NCBI GenBank assembly: GCA_949825045.1
Contig: OX463836.1
Span: forward strand, 14,732,329-14,796,328
Source of the DNA: Argyresthia goedartella
Taxonomy: Eukaryota > Arthropoda > Insecta > Lepidoptera > Argyresthiidae
Reading direction: 5' to 3'
DNA length: 64,000 bases
Shown: in pieces, positions 19,443-58,829 of the stretch
How the letters are laid out: each line of letters starts with the position of its first letter
Numbering within the stretch: position 1 is the first letter of the stretch
Notes under the pieces: generated by a model
Seen by the model: only the letters and a program-made list of their open reading frames with translations
Database searches by the model: none
What the model was told of the DNA's origin: nothing
Position numbers and translations under genes: made by a program

Positions 19443-20406
19443 TAAAGAAATTATCGCCTATTTAATTCCATTGGTCATTTCCAATGAGTTCATAGTGGCT
19501 TATTTAAACATCATTTTTTTTCGCAAAGTACTAAAATATCTGCGGCGGTGGGCTAGCCCCTTGTCACACAAAATGGAGTATTGAATAACTGGCTAAATAT
19601 GGGCACAATGGTGCTATGACACTCCTTAAGGGAAAAGGCGCGACACTATGGCAAGTTTTTTTACTGTATTCCCCCTATGCTATCTTCCTACCTACTTGTT
19701 TTGTTTGTATTGTTTATTTACTATCTAAATAACCTAAACATACAGACAATATTATGATTTATCTTCATGGCAATAAAGTCCAATCCCAAATGCAGACATT
19801 AAACTTATCCATCTGTTTATTTAGTAGTTAGGTACCAACACATCTTTGGAATTGATCAGGAAATAAATGGGTTGGGATGTAATTTTTTATTTGCCTTTTT
19901 CCGCCCAGTTTCTGACCCCTAATCTCGACACTCTGACTCACATATGTTTACCTGTAAATTAATCCATAAAGCAAGAATGTTAACAAGTCACAATATTTTC
20001 AGTTTAAACTTTTAAAATTGCAATTTGATGCTTTATGAAATGGGCCATTGCATCCATAAGTGGCTACTTCATCAGTCTTTCTATCAATAACAATTTTCAT
20101 AGGAATGCATCTCAAATGAAGGTTATCTATCAAGTTGAAATGAAATGAAAACATTACTGGAATCCCTTTGCTATCAAAGCAGGTTTAAAAGTTAATGCCA
20201 TTGGTCACTAAATTTCTTTCTAAGAATATAGTTTGAAAGTAAACAACAGTGGGGATACACCACATAGAGAAATTAGCAGGTAGATTAAGTTTTGCGGCAT
20301 AGACATTATTTCTGACAAATGATATGTAATTTATGTTATATCTAAAGAATGATAGGTCTGAAAACATTAATGGTTATGACGGTAATGATTAAGACGGTCT
20401 CCTCAG
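19443..20406. other. 5' flank or 5' intron of YY1, repeat-rich
   Basis: At 19550-19640 lies a dispersed word set (GGGCTAGCCCC, TTGAATAACTGGCTAAATATG, GGGAAAAGGCG) also found near 5210 and 38445. No coding sequence recognised. A TCTCCTCAG acceptor at 20406 suggests the first coding exon is spliced to an upstream non-coding exon. Confidence 0.45.
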
Positions 20407-20428
20407 GTGGTGTCCACCAACCGGCAGC

Positions 20429-45977
<25,549 letters not shown>

Positions 45978-46615
45978 AGCGAGCGATTCTCTGGACTGGT
46001 GGCAGGCTAGCGACGTGCGGCCACTGGTGGACTAATGACCGCCTTAGTAGTGTGACCTGTGGTGGTAGGTCAGATATGTCTAGTGGACTAAAGACCGGCT
46101 AAACTTCCACTGGTTGTGGTGATGAACTGTGCCTGTGACCATTAGTGGACGAATGTGGTGTGGCTAATAAGAGGTTACTGATATGGCCAGTGGTGGCAGG
46201 CTAGAGACGTGCGACCCGTGTGATCACTAGGAGACTAATGAACTGCTGAGACAATCCTTGTGAACAGTGGTGTGGGGCAGGTACGCTCTCGTTTGGTTTG
46301 CCCAGTAGAGGCTGGCGATAAACTAGTGGCAGACCAGATATATCCTCGGCTGACAACAATTGGTGGCAGATAAGAAACGTTGCTGAGTTGAGTATAAAAA
46401 TGTTGTGAGTGTAAATTTCGCTTATACCGTCGGTCCGTCACAGTAGTAAGTGATTATGCAGCTCCATTCCCTATATGTGAAGGCATCTACCGTCCTTCAA
46501 AATTAATTCAGAGAGCTCATTTTGATTGTAATTGCGACTGTTTTTTGACGGATTTGAATGAACTAAATCGCAAGTTTGGCAGTTGGTTGACATTTCGAAA
46601 TTACAATCAAATAAA
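45978..46615 (+). other. YY1 3' UTR (minimal extent)
   Basis: Non-coding after the stop. The word GTGGCAGGCTAG(C/A)GACGTGCG appears at 45998 and 46193 within a GTGG-rich, loosely repetitive stretch. The first AATAAA is at 46610-46615. Confidence 0.55.
46610..46615 (+). promoter_or_regulatory. Candidate poly(A) signal of YY1
   Basis: AATAAA, about 630 bp after the stop. Further AATAAA hexamers occur at later positions (near 47230, 47880 and 48143), so a longer 3' UTR is possible. Confidence 0.4.
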
Positions 46616-49600
46616 GATTCGAGGTACAGGTTGGTGCGATAGACATTGAATAATAAAATGATGCCGGTGTGCAACAATAATGTCTTCTATAAATATATGG
46701 TAAGATACTAGGGCCCATTCATAGAGAAAAAGCAAATTGGTTGCAAGCAAAAGCATTGCCAGATGAGACTCGTAGTTTTGTTACTTGTTGCGTAATGAAA
46801 CAGGCTCCTGTTAGTCACGTTTTCATAAAGTAAGTTTAAAAAAAGATTGTCAATATTTAAACCAATGATGGCAAATTGCTGACACCACAATGGCAGCTAG
46901 TGACATTTAATTTTCAGAGGTAACTAACTTTGATAAACAAAACGGTGTAAGGGATAAATTACATTGTAGTATTACGAGGATGTTTTCTGGTAAAACTATC
47001 CCCGTGTGACGTCACATCGCGAATGCTGTGAAAGGATTTAGTATTCAGTGTAATAAAACCCTAAAATACTGCAGTAACTGACCAGATTTTAGTTGTACAA
47101 TTGTACAAGGTTGTACGTAGATATGTTCACGCCATTCTCCAAGCGCAGGGATAAAGCAGAGACAGTTGGGTTGTCTCAGCTTTATTAAGTCCTAGTTGTT
47201 ACATACAGTTACCTTAAGTTGATTCCTACGTGGCAGTACATAAATAAATTCTGACATACTGTCAACCTAAAATCTGTCAAAACTCCTACCTAATTGACTT
47301 TTGTAAATGTTGTGTTTTCTCAGTATGTTTGAGAATACTGGAAAATTGTCAAATTTTTCTCTCAATTTGACAGATTGTATGTCAAATGGGCAGAATATAT
47401 GTCAAATTGACAGTAAAAAGAAATGTTTACTAGCAATTATGATTTGATTTTCTACTTTTGTCTGAGAATTGTGCTTCGGTTCCTTGTACAGACTTAAATG
47501 AGTTTTATAGTCAAAGCTTTACACTAAGCTAAGTTTTATCTTTAGCTTGCAGTCATCTGACGTGTAGCGTGTTTTATATTGATGTACGGGATGACTTCAA
47601 ACTTAGGCTTTGTTCTTATTACCACTGACAGTCAGGGCCGATATTTTAGTTAGTTAGCTAGTTAGCTGCGTTTATATGGAAACACTAGCTGTCCGTGACG
47701 CGGCTCAAGATAACTGGCCGTTTTAAATGTTAAGAGTCAAAAATAAATTCAAATCTCGAATTGGATACGCGAGTCATTCAAGTCTTGAATTTTCATAGAA
47801 AATCCCCATACAAATTGATTATTCGGTTTTTCGGCAGTTCCCTTGCGTTTTTAATTTTTTTCTCTGCTTAAGAGCTTTCCAATAAAAAAATGTTGCTCTA
47901 AATCGGTCCAGCCGTTTGCGAGATTAGCGCTTACCAACCAACATCTAATTCTTTTTTATATATATAGATGACAGTCGGCGCTCACTATTTGTCTTAATGA
48001 GAACAAAGCCTAACTGACTGAAGTTTAGAGAATTATAATTATGTTTGGTGAGTTAATTTAAAGTCAATCTGTAAATGTTAAATGCGACCTTGCTCGAAAA
48101 CTATCAACTCTTGAATCTTAGAATAGATACACATAATTATTCAATAAATCTATTATCATGGGTTATTCAAATTCAGAATTGATATCTATTTATGTGTGGT
48201 TATTCTAAGACTTGAAAATGCGTTTTAAAATAAATCTCAGCATATTAGGTTAACGTTTCCTTTCATCTTAAATATAGTTTTAGTTATAATTAAATATTGA
48301 TTAAGCAAATCATTATAATAATGCTTTAATTTTAACCTTATGCAGGCAATTTAGTTGTACTAATGCAATATGTATGCGAGTCGAATAATAATAGGCCTTC
48401 AAAGACGGAATGCACTGACTGACTCAAATTAAGTGCCGCTTAAATGCCACACTGGCGCTGTCGTTTCCAGAGCGGGAACAGTGGCGGCATGATTGAGTTT
48501 CCGTTAACTTGAGTTGTTGGTTGCGCATCCCAGCTACAATGACACAAGTAACTTGAAATGACTTATGAATTGCGAGTGCGGCGTCTCCTACGACAGGTCT
48601 ATTTTTAGTTGAATCGCGTAGAAATGAAGTGATTGTACCGGGTGAAATGATCGTGTTATTCTGACGTTTAAGAATTTTATTTGCTTTTGAAAAATTTACG
48701 TTTATTTGTCGCGAGCTGCTCTTATTGCGATTTCAGAAACGATTGAAATTCAAAGATTTCAGAGTTACATGATGAGGCCCGATAATAAAGCACGTATGAC
48801 ATAAGGCAAATGTGTAATTTAGGCGTCGTCCACACTCAAGTGACGTGATGTGACATGCATCAGAAATGCCACGTTTGCACGGCATGTTCCACGCATTCGG
48901 AATTGAAGGATTGCGTACCCAATAGTACATGCAGGTACATGTCACGCCACGTCACGTCACGTCACGTACACCTTAGCCCCAGGTCATTGCTTTATTTGTA
49001 CAAACATTTGGAGAAACGAAGACAATGTTCGCATCTCATCAATGCCCAGGTAATGCATTGAATGTTTAACCGTTTTTTTTTATCATTTCACGTGTGAATT
49101 ATTACAACAAGAAGTAAGCAACTGCCTGTAAATTTACGCTTAGTAATAAAAATAAACTTGTACATTTTGTACTATAGATATGCCAAAAAATACAAAATAT
49201 TGTGTAACTTTTTGTTTTAGGTACGCATTGATGTACATGTATTTTTACACTGTCCCTAAAACATGGTCTAGAGGAAATACATTTCGGCCATCGTTCTGAA
49301 CAACCTTCAATAAAGAACCGGTTATATCAGAGCAACTTTATTTTTCACTACTCTGTTGCTCTGATCAAATCGAGTTTCAGAAAAAGTCCTCAATAACCTC
49401 TAAAAATGTAACTAAACCTTTCTGTTACACCCTGCGTAATTAATTCGATAGATTTTATCTACCACGGACAAAAGAACATGGTCTTCTATTCCCGGAGTAA
49501 CAAAACCAGGCTACGTCATTCATGGATAAGACTACCTTGCGCGATGACATTACCCGGTGAACTTAAAATCCCGGAATAGAATACCTGTCGACATCCACCA

Positions 49601-49629
49601 TGGATTTTACATCACATTGTGGTATACTA
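46616..49629. other. Intergenic or distal 3' UTR, no gene seen
   Basis: AT-rich. A hairpin-like ATAAAGCAGAGACA...TGTCTCAGCTTTAT lies at 47152-47187, and a CACGTCACGTCACGTCACGT run at about 48947. No conserved frame. Confidence 0.5.
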
Positions 49630-50010
49630 AATTAAAACCTTTTTTCTACACACGTATCATAAACCCTCTTTACTGCGTCCAAAAACCACACGTTACGACC
49701 AGCATAATGATAAACTTCTTGGTAAAAACTCATGAAGTTGGTACTACCTTGCTACATGGTACTACAAGCTAAACAACTGCAGAGCAATGATAAATGCCAC
49801 AATGCCGGTCGAACATGCGGTTCCTGAACACATCAAAGAGAGCTTACGATGTGTGTAGATAAACTAGTGTATGCCACTGTACATAATTAGGCATTAAAAC
49901 TCTCGAGTGATATTATTATGGAGCTTGCCTTGGGCTCGTTTCATAAACCCACTCTCGAGTATTAATGCCCTCCATTATGTAGCAGTCACATAAACTACTA
50001 TTATAGGCTT
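49630..50010 (+). repeat. Dispersed repeat R, copy 3
   Basis: Contains ATAAACCCTCTTTACTGCGT, GGTCGAACATGCGGTTCCTG and both GGCATTAAAACTCTCGAG and its partner CTCGAGTATTAATGCC, inverted around 49930. Same family as 4650-4990 and 6115-6530. Confidence 0.65.
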
Positions 50011-50342
50011 TGTCTTTACGGCTGACAGTAAGACCCGACCGAAATGTTACTATATAAAGAACATCGGCAATTGCCCAAAAATACTTTTATCTGAAGCGAA
50101 TTTGAAACGTCTACATATCAGAATCGTCGTATTTCATGTTATGATGATCACATATTGATGTTTGTTGATTCTGCGGTTATGTTTAATTTCCTATTGGTAA
50201 AAATATCGTTCATATCTTTAATTTCCTTTCTCTATATACAATATTCAACTATCCTGAGTCATCGAATAACAGGCTTGATTTTTAACACCCTTCATTAGGT
50301 CCACTTGTAACTAAATATCATCTTGCAACAAATCAATTATAT

Positions 50343-52110
50343 ATGTCACCGTAAGACTGTCAAAAACTTTTTTTTTTCGTTTGTTTTCAAACTATCGATA
50401 AATTGTAAAATGTACCGTACTGCTGACGATATGACGCGTTAATTTACGATAAAAGCGTGAACTTGTTAAAATTGTGAACTGGTTTAAACTGGAATTGCAA
50501 AGGAAATACCAGGGCAAACACTGCGGTAACTTAGGTGAAGACTAGAGGGGGCGAGTGCAGTGAAGCGAAATGTAAGGTTGACAAGTAAGAACAAAAGAAA
50601 CGTACCGTCAAACTTGCTTAGGTACTTTGCCCGCTTTACCCGTTTTTTTACGTTAGTTTGTATATTTTCCTTAATATTCATAATATTTAATAGTTCACTT
50701 CCACTACGCAACCACAAATACAGTTTCTTTGCGTGTATAAAGTATAATCAAAAGGAAAACATCAGTTTATATGAGAAAAAATCAATTAAAAAGTGGGCAA
50801 AAAGCATGCACTTTTGGCAACATTGCCCACATGTTAGTTTCGTTTTTTATCTCAGCTATTTTCTACTTTATTCATTGGACTTTAAAGCTTTAATAAAAGG
50901 CTGGGCAATGTAAAACAATGTCGGATTATAATACTGCCAAGCATACCATAAGATCCTTAAAATTGAGTGGGCGGTCATGTAGTTTTCTGGAGAATTTTTC
51001 ATACAACGTGAATTGTGAAATAGTGTTGTCACACCTTGTGCCGTGTAAATAACAAACGATCGCTTAGGTATTTAATACTTTATTAATCGTATAGGAACAC
51101 AAATTACTTTTACAGATCACGTCATTTAAAAACAAGATAAAAATAACAGTTTAACGTTAGTTTCACTTTAAACCCTTCAAATAAAAAACAATATTTTTCG
51201 TAGAAGCTAAAATTATCTCTACTACTACAATACACTCAATTAAATAAGCGATAGTTCTCTAGAAGACAGTAGGTTATTGATTGATTGATTCAATCTTTAC
51301 TTACGTCTTAATTTGAAGTTGTGAGTAGTACTTCAACTGAAAATAACGTCTCTACTAGACATCAATTTGTTTTCAATCATTTCGATTGAATAGTCTGCAG
51401 CTTCTAGATCCAGGTTGTCCTCTATATCGTATTTTTTTTTCGTCGAGCTGCGGGGTTGACTGGTCACTCATCCTAAAAAAGAAGCTTAACGACTGTAGGT
51501 TCTATAATTAACATATTGAAGAAAAAAAACTGCTGAATTATTCAAATTCGCCATGACGCAAATAAAATTATAACTTATTTTAGTGACAACCCTTACGGTA
51601 ATATTTTGGTGGGCAATGTTGCCAAAAGTGGTCCAGATACACTAGACATTGCCCACCATCACATCTCCGACTTTGTGAGCGTTTTCGCGTTATCTAATCG
51701 TTCTATATTAGTTATCTCTCACAAAGTAACGATGGTTAACAAATAACCTACCTGCTGCAACTGGAAATGCGATTTTCATTCAAAGTTTTATGCACTTAAT
51801 TTGGCCCGCAAAATCGAGTACCATCGTTGGCACTGTCCGACAAGACACTGACTTGAAGTTGGGACTGGTGCGTTACGTAGTAGTGTAGCCAGAAATATAG
51901 TCTCTTTTTTTCCATTGATTAAAAGTTTAACAAATCGAAAACGTATTCGATATATTTAGATTTTAAGTAACAACACCGAGCTGGGCAAAGACAGACCCAT
52001 TTGGCAAAGTTGCCTTGTTTGACGGTGTAGAATACTAACCCCTCGGTCTGGTTTAAAAGTCGATAGTTTGCGAACTACGGTTTTGACAACCTTGCGGTGA
52101 CATATATAGT
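50343..52110. mobile_element. TIR element, about 1.77 kb, family of 3833-4196
   Basis: Left end ATATGTCACCGTAAGACTGTC, first 20 bases considered; right end is the complement of ATATATGTCACCGCAAGGTT. A block at 50455-50575 is shared, inverted, with 3905-4010. Inside is a pair of inverted words AACATTGCCCA and TGGGCAATGTT (50818 and 51611). No transposase frame recognised. The two ends could belong to two different copies. Confidence 0.4.
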
Positions 52111-52144
52111 TCAAATGACAATACAGTACTATGTTACCATCGAG

Positions 52145-52292
52145 CTGGAGCTCTATTTTTGAATCACTCGCCTCGGAAGCGAGCGCTCCAGGCGACACGA
52201 TTGGTGGAGCTTAGTTACGTCGAGTGCTATGAACCAATCGTTGCGCTTGGCCAGCGCTCGCCACGACGCGAGTGGTTCAAAAATAGAGCTCC
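52145..52292. mobile_element. Fold-back MITE, 148 bp
   Basis: CTGGAGCTCTATTTTTGAAT on the left and the complement of TTCAAAAATAGAGCTCCTG on the right; pairing continues through CACTCGC and CGAGCGCT for about 60 bp with mismatches. Confidence 0.75.
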
Positions 52293-54894
52293 TGGTCTGA
52301 TGAGGGAGCTCGAAGGTGGGAGAGGGAACCCCAGGATGCTTACTTGTAAACCGTCGAGATTGGGCTCATTAGATTTGTCGTGACAAGTCCTATTCATATT
52401 TCTTGACGATATTCTCTTCAGCATCACCTAGAGCTGCAACGTGGTAGACGATGTACTGGTATCCTTACGCGTAAAACCATCTATAATTATTTAATGATTT
52501 TATCTATTGGTAATGTGCCACAGATTAGGGAACTAAACCGTTCGGCCAGTCGGCCACACTCTGACGGGTACGTTCCGAATTTGACTTACAGACCAATAAA
52601 CCCACGGAACATCCAATAACAACAAATGGCCGGCCGGCTGTGGACGCCGTGCAGCCAAAATAGGATTACGGAAGTTTAGGACTGGAATAGGAAAGAAGGA
52701 AAAGTCAATTCACTCTCCAATTTATAGAGTAGATATTTTATCCGGCCTGTAATGTCTTCCTTAGTACTATGAAAAATTTAATAAAAAAAAAAAGATTTTG
52801 TGTAATAAAGATAGTTTTTATAGACGCTGAGATATTAGAAAAAAAAAACTCGCCGATGTTCTTTGAGAAGCCGCAAACTAGCGAAGTGTCATATTTATAC
52901 GGAAGCGAAACAGTCGGCGCCGACTGTCGGCCGTAATGCGAAAGCTGTTGAAACAAAGTTTGTAGTTGCATACGGGCCATGTTTTGTCTTAGACGTTCTA
53001 ACGGTGATGGAAAACTTAACGAGGAAACCCTCCTATGTCTAAAATTACTGGCTAAAAGTGGGCGCAATATGAGGGGCGTAGTTGTTTTAAATAATCCGTG
53101 GATGTGCAAGGTTTCGCAAAACATGGCTTGGTTTCTGTACATTATTTTCATTAGATTCACAGAATAACATGAGGTGTGTACATGGAGAATATCATTTCAG
53201 TTGAATTCTGAGTTTGCACATTTAAATTGAGAAGCGTTTAGAACCGAAATGCTCTTCACCATGATTCTACTAATCTGAAAAGCGTTCACATCAACTTCCT
53301 CATATTAGTAGAGTCGCGGTGATCCCTTTCCTTATTGGAGGGAATAATCGACAAAAAAATGTGAGGCAATGTTTCTTTCGACTGATTGTACCTACGTAGA
53401 TTTATTTTACCCAATTGGTCATTTTGTAATGATAAGGCTTATTTAAAGCCGACTTGACCTGTATCAGATTTTTGACAGCCGTCAATCGGTGAATATTCGA
53501 TATCCGGGGCTAAAAATACGACATAACAACTCGAACCATTTTTCACTTATATTCTTTGCCTAATCTTAATTACGCAGGATATTATTTGTTTCTAATTGTT
53601 TTATAGAGTTTAATAAACCAATCTAAAAGTCATAACAATTGATAACCCTCCCGCATCCGCACGACATTTTTCGACCAATTTTCTAACAAAACAACAACTT
53701 GTCACCATTTCAGATTAATGAATTCAATGATACAAACGGTAGGTCTGTTTAAAATTTTAAGAAGATCCTACAAGACAGTATTCCTGGGCCACCAATGGAT
53801 TACCCTGGTGCATCAAAGAAAGCCACGTAAATCCCTAATATACTGTTGTATGTGAGTGTCCACGTCGTCGTACCACGAGCTTTAGTCGCCCTTCAAACAT
53901 AGTGAGGGGTCTTTACGCCTCGGCCTGCTTCCAGGTACAGCAGTCCAGTACAACTTATTGCAACATGGTCAAGTTACGTAATCAAGCAGGTCAAGGTTAT
54001 TGTCTGTCAGCCAGGCTCCCACTTAACAAACCGTGTTGTTGTGTTTATTAGCTCCGACCTAGTTATCCAGAAGATATTAATTTGATTAAATGTTTTAATT
54101 CCGAAAGATAGAAAGCAAGTTAGCACTAATCTCAAGTGTATATTTTTCCCAAATAGATATTTTTTTAATGTCAAAGTTGACTCCAAGAGAATACATACAT
54201 ACAGAGAAGGTATCGCGTGTTAGGCGGCAAATCCACGCCACGTTATGTTCATTCTTTTTTCTGATCAATAAAAATGACGTAGTGGCGATGTCCCGCCACA
54301 GTCAGCGTCAGACCATAATATTACCACCGAGAGAAGTCCTTTATCTTTCGGACCATATAGTCGAGACAAGTAGGTATTTCAAAGACTGTCAACAATCAAA
54401 TTGTATGAGTGACAGTTGCAAAATTCTTTAGGCGTCAAAAGCTAAGCTAACCATGCACGGCGGACGGAACGGAACGGAGGCGAGTATCTATTAAAATGCG
54501 TTTGAGGTGAGAGATTGTTTGTGTACCTATGTCCTTTACAAGTTTCCTAGAAAACTACCGCAGCTATTTCGATGTGGGTTTTGCATAAAACCGTTATAAT
54601 TTCAGAGCAGGTTCCTTCTTATCTATGTTTTACGGTTGTAGACCATCAGGGAGCACTGCAGCAGCCATAATGATTGACGCCTGAGGGCTTCTTAGAAACT
54701 ATTTAGCCGTTTTCGATGCGGTTTTTTCGAAGTAAGGGGTAAATTTTTGAATCGATATAGCTAAGGAGGGGGGGGGGGTCTTTTTGAGATATGATTTTTT
54801 TAAGTTTTGAGGTTAGATTCATCTGATTTGATAGGAAAATGAAGAAAAACACCATATTTATGACACCAATCTATTCAATTTTATAGACCTATCC
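52293..54894. other. Intergenic, no gene seen
   Basis: No exon supported. Words at 53940-54045 (CAAGGTTA, CCAGGCTCCCACTTAACAAA, CCGTGTTG) resemble 2275-2320, another dispersed repeat. A run of 12 G at 54768 precedes the GAGATATGATTTTTTTAAG word shared with 36820. Confidence 0.45.
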
Positions 54895-55200
54895 TTAGTA
54901 TTTACACAGGAAGTGACCTAAAACAAACATTTCGGTTTAGTGAAACTAGATGGGGTCGCCTCGCTCCGCTCCGCTTCACTCGGCTCCGGGTCGTTCATAA
55001 CGTTGTGACCTAACACAACCTATCTTTAGTATTTACATAGAAAGTGACCTAAAACAAACATTTCGGTTTAGTGAAACTAGATGGGGTCGCCTCGCTCCGC
55101 TCCGCTTCACTCGGCTCCGGGTCGTTCATAACGTTGTGACCTAACACAACCTATCTTTAGTATTTACACAGAAAGTGACCTAAAACAAACATAGTAATTG
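54895..55200 (+). repeat. 131-bp tandem repeat x 2.3
   Basis: TTAGTATTTACACAGGAAGT starts at 54895, with copies at 55026 and 55157 (period 131). The units contain CTCGCTCCGCTCCGCTTCAC and GTTCATAACGTTGTGACC and are nearly identical. Confidence 0.93.
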
Positions 55201-57060
55201 CGAGCAAGGGTCCAAAATACAAGCAGAGGTCGGTCGGTTGTAGGATACACAAAACAAGTCTAAAGGGATAGCCAAAGTCGTCGTAAATAACAGAAATAAC
55301 ACGGAAAAGTACATTCGCGTAGCTACGAGAGAAATGTACTCTGTGAACGGAATGAAGATGCATCATTTTTCGACCACAGACGAACATTAATGTCAATACC
55401 ACAGACAAAACGTCATAATTTTGTCTGTGAATTTTACTATTTTTGTCTGTGAATGGTACTTTTGCGTTTCGTTTCGCCGATTTTCGTAGTAAAATGCGTT
55501 TCGTTCACCAATCTTCAATGTGGATTTCCAGAAAAACTATGCATTTCCGCGCAAAAAGAAAAGCACTTTGGTATGAAAAGCGAGTGCCAGCTATCCATTA
55601 AGCATATCATTTTATTCAAAAAAAGCTATATCGGTTTAAAAACCAACCCGAAGTAAGGTTTCATTAATGTATCGGGGGAGTTTTAAATTTATCAAAGACA
55701 AGTTTAGTTTTGTTTGTTCACTGCGGAATCGGCAACTGTCACCTTTTACAATACCTACTTGTCTTGACTGTAGTTTAAAGTTATGTCAGACCGCAGGGTC
55801 CATTTGTCTGTTTAGAGAACATTTCAAAAATACTGTATCTTTGACAGTCTGCACAGACTGCAACTCAAATAAAGCGCTACTCAAATGTCATATTGACTGA
55901 CTTACTTTCCGAAGGCGAGACACCATGAGTTGTCGGTTGTGGAACCGGGCTTTTGTATAGTTTTGTACAAATTGTAGATCTATTTAGATGTAACTGAGAC
56001 AGTCTGTATACAATATTTTTAAGTAAGCATGAAATATGCTGATCGTTGTTACAAAATGGCCATTGGATTGTATTTTTTTCTGGTGGTAAGAGAAGAAATA
56101 AAGTGTAAATATTTATATAGAATTTGGTTTTATTTACGCCTATTTAATATTGTTCCGCACCTTGAAAAGCAAAAACGGAACCATTATACGATCACTCGTA
56201 TGTCTGTCCTAGGTGGTAGGTTTGTGAATGAATGAATCTTTATGTCAGGCACATGGTCTATGTGACAATACAACTGCGAGAGATATTTATTTTAACATTG
56301 CCTCCCTCAATAAGAATACATTCATCGATAATGCCCTTGATATTCTAAAGATTTACCGACAAAATTACCATTTTCGACTAACTATGGTAGTCAGTCAGTC
56401 AGTACTCAGGCAGATCACTATTCTTTACTGACACATGAATAATGACGGGCAACACACCGCACAGTCAAAAATACGTGTCACATGTTTAGGGGGTTTGATG
56501 CTATATATCTAACACCTTCCATACAGACAGATACGACTTATAATACTATACAGTTACGTTTGGGTGGGGCTTGTCCTGGGGCGGTTTATTTGTTTAGTAT
56601 TTTGTTTTTTATTGTGTTCAGTTTTTGCGTGTGTAGTACTTAATTATTTTGTAATCTTAAATTCTTAGGTTATTTTAATTGACGATGCACTTTGCGGATT
56701 TTTTATTTTATTTCGGTTATATTTATACAGATTTAATGAATTACTATAATTAAAACTATACAGTTACATAAGTACTTACGATAAGTAAGTAAACAAGGCT
56801 CCTGAACTGAACTGTCAAATTGAACAAGTGGGAAAAAAGGATGACAACTAGGTCTACTCTTGCTCTAACGGCTTGGGTGTCGCGCCGCGCCACGGCGCCC
56901 CGGGCCAGACCGTTCATTACCCATTGCGGGGCGGCTTTGTCGAATGTATATCAATGTGATCAAATCCTCGTGGTCTATTATAGTAAGCCACTTTAAGCGT
57001 CTGAAAAAATGAAATAAAACTATTGTATTAATTACAGGTAGCATTTAATTCGCTGACCAA
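55201..57060. other. Intergenic, no gene seen
   Basis: AT-rich apart from a GC-rich island at about 56870-56935 (CGCGCCGCGCCACGGCGCCC). No conserved frame; a faint CGGAACCATTATACGATCAC repeat word sits near 56165. Confidence 0.45.
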
Positions 57061-57074
57061 ATTTTGGGTAATCA

Positions 57075-57960
57075 TTCATAGTCCATCATTTTCAATAGAG
57101 AGAGGCGTTAAGCAGGGAGACCCCTTGTCTCCTTACCTGTACACTTCAAGAAGTTTTTAAAAAGTTAGCGGTTCCACGGCAGGGCGGTGGCATTGTCGTC
57201 GGCGACCGAAGGCTCCAGAACCTTCGCTTCGCCGACGACATTCTACTGTTCACGTCATCGGCACAAGACCTCGAGACAATGCTCCAAGACCTGAGCACTG
57301 CAAGCCTTGAGGTTGGGCTGAAGATGAATCGGTCAAAAACCCAACTCCTGACCATCAGTGCAAAGCGTAAGGTAGTGGTCGATGGGCAGGACATACAATA
57401 CAATTCGAAAACAGGCAGGACAAGGAAACCGAACGTCGTGTTTGGAACGCCTGGAAGAGCTACTGGTCCATGAAGGAGCTAATTTAGGGCAACCGCCCGT
57501 TATCCCTGAAGCGCAAAGTCGTCGACACGTGCATCCTGCCCATTTCAACCTACGGCGCACAAACTTGGTCCTTGACCGAACATCAGAAGTCCAAGCTCAA
57601 GGTTTGTCAGAGAGCGATGGAGCGCAGCATCTTGGGAGTAAAACGCACAGACCGCATCAGAAACACCATAATGCGCTCCAAAACTGGCGTTGCTGATATA
57701 GGCGTGGAGACCGCGAAACTCAAATGGAACAGGGCCGGACACGTGAGTCGAATGCACCCAGACAGATGGGCGAAGATAGTAACTGGCTGGGTGCCTGCAG
57801 ACGGATACCGGCGCAGGGGAAGGCCCAGAAGGTGATGGAGGGACGACCTGGATAGGTCGTCCCTCCATCCATAGATTAGGTCGGCATGTCGGCCGATAGG
57901 AATTTGTGGGTACGGTCAAGGGAGGCCTTTGCCCAGCAGTGGGCCACAGAATAGGCTATG
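57075..57960 (+). pseudogene. LINE-C reverse transcriptase relic (RTE-like), frameshifted
   Basis: Reads RGVKQGDPLSPYLYTS (57100), then in other frames LRFADDILLFTSSAQDLET (about 57225), GLKMNRSKTQLLTISAKRK, then DTCILPISTYGAQTWSLTEH (about 57525), KVCQRAMERSILGVKRTDR, and a GRRRPRR/WRDDLD-type tail near 57820. FADD is the RT catalytic box. A large deletion lies between GDPLSP and FADD, and at least three frameshifts separate the parts. It ends at an A-run at 57962. The clade call (RTE-like) rests on these C-terminal words. Confidence 0.8.
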
Positions 57961-58368
57961 TAAAAAAAAATGGGGAATGATAGTAGGTACCCATAATTAT
58001 GAACAATGTTCCCGAAGAAAGATATGGTCAGAAACAAAACAAATCGGGTCTCCCATAGTAACATGTAATTAGCTGATCAGGTCAATGTACTGAGGGTGAC
58101 CTTTTATTTCATTTGCGACCATATGTTTATTGGGGAAAGTTGTTCATATTGATGGGTACCTACTATAATTACCCAAAATATGGTCAGCTACACTTCGGCC
58201 GTTTTTAGAATGCAAAATTGCAAATGTCGTAATTTTACGACATTTTCTTAATGCGTAATGTTAAGCAATATTTTTCATTGCAGAGGTAAAAAAATATGGG
58301 TTTTGAGCTGTCAGGATCGCATTCCCTTAGTGGCCAGACTTTAATTAAATGTCACCTGTATATGTCGT
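57961..58368. other. Intergenic, no gene seen
   Basis: AT-rich spacer. GTACCCATAATTATG (57987) and GGTACCTACTATAATTACCC (58156) are loosely inverted. Nothing else recognised. Confidence 0.4.
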
Positions 58369-58605
58369 TCGACGACCCCTGTGGCGCAGCGGTTGTGGCC
58401 CTTCCTACCATGCTAGAGGTCCCGGGCTCGATCCCCGGCTGGGGGTAAAAAAAAAAAACCCAGGTCTTGGATGTTTATATGTGTGTGACGTCACTGTTTC
58501 TGGTTCCCACGACACAGGGTATCCTAGTGTGGGGCCAGAAGCATTGTATGTGTCTGTATGTAAATGTTTATGTTTATATTACAAACTTATGAATGCAATA
58601 TATTA
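58369..58605 (+). mobile_element. tRNA-derived SINE (family 2), full copy
   Basis: Head: GACGACCCCTGTGGCGCAGC (box A in GTGGCGCAGCGG) and GGGCTCGATCCCCG (box B). A run of 12 A follows, then the body with TTTCTGGTTCCCACGACAC and CTAGTGTGGGGCC, tail ATGTTTATGTTTATATTAC. Family members lie at 33944, 61855 and 62293. Confidence 0.82.
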
Positions 58606-58829
58606 ATTATATTACAAACTTATAAATGGAGGGGGCCGAACCAAATTTAATGAAATATCATCAGGAGGAGGGTGTCAGAAAATCGTCGAAAATGCCTCTT
58701 GTAATTAATGGACGCACCTTAATTGTCATGTCACTCAGTTCCTCAGTTCGCACGTGTTTAGTGTCTTAAACGGTGATTGTGTGTGTCTCAACCTTAAACA
58801 GTACATAAACACCAGTCAAGCGCGGGGCG

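Noticed and set aside
52738..53160. 140-codon minus-strand ORF
   Set aside because: Composition is Phe/Ser/Leu-rich, the frame crosses homopolymer runs, and no domain or splice context supports it.
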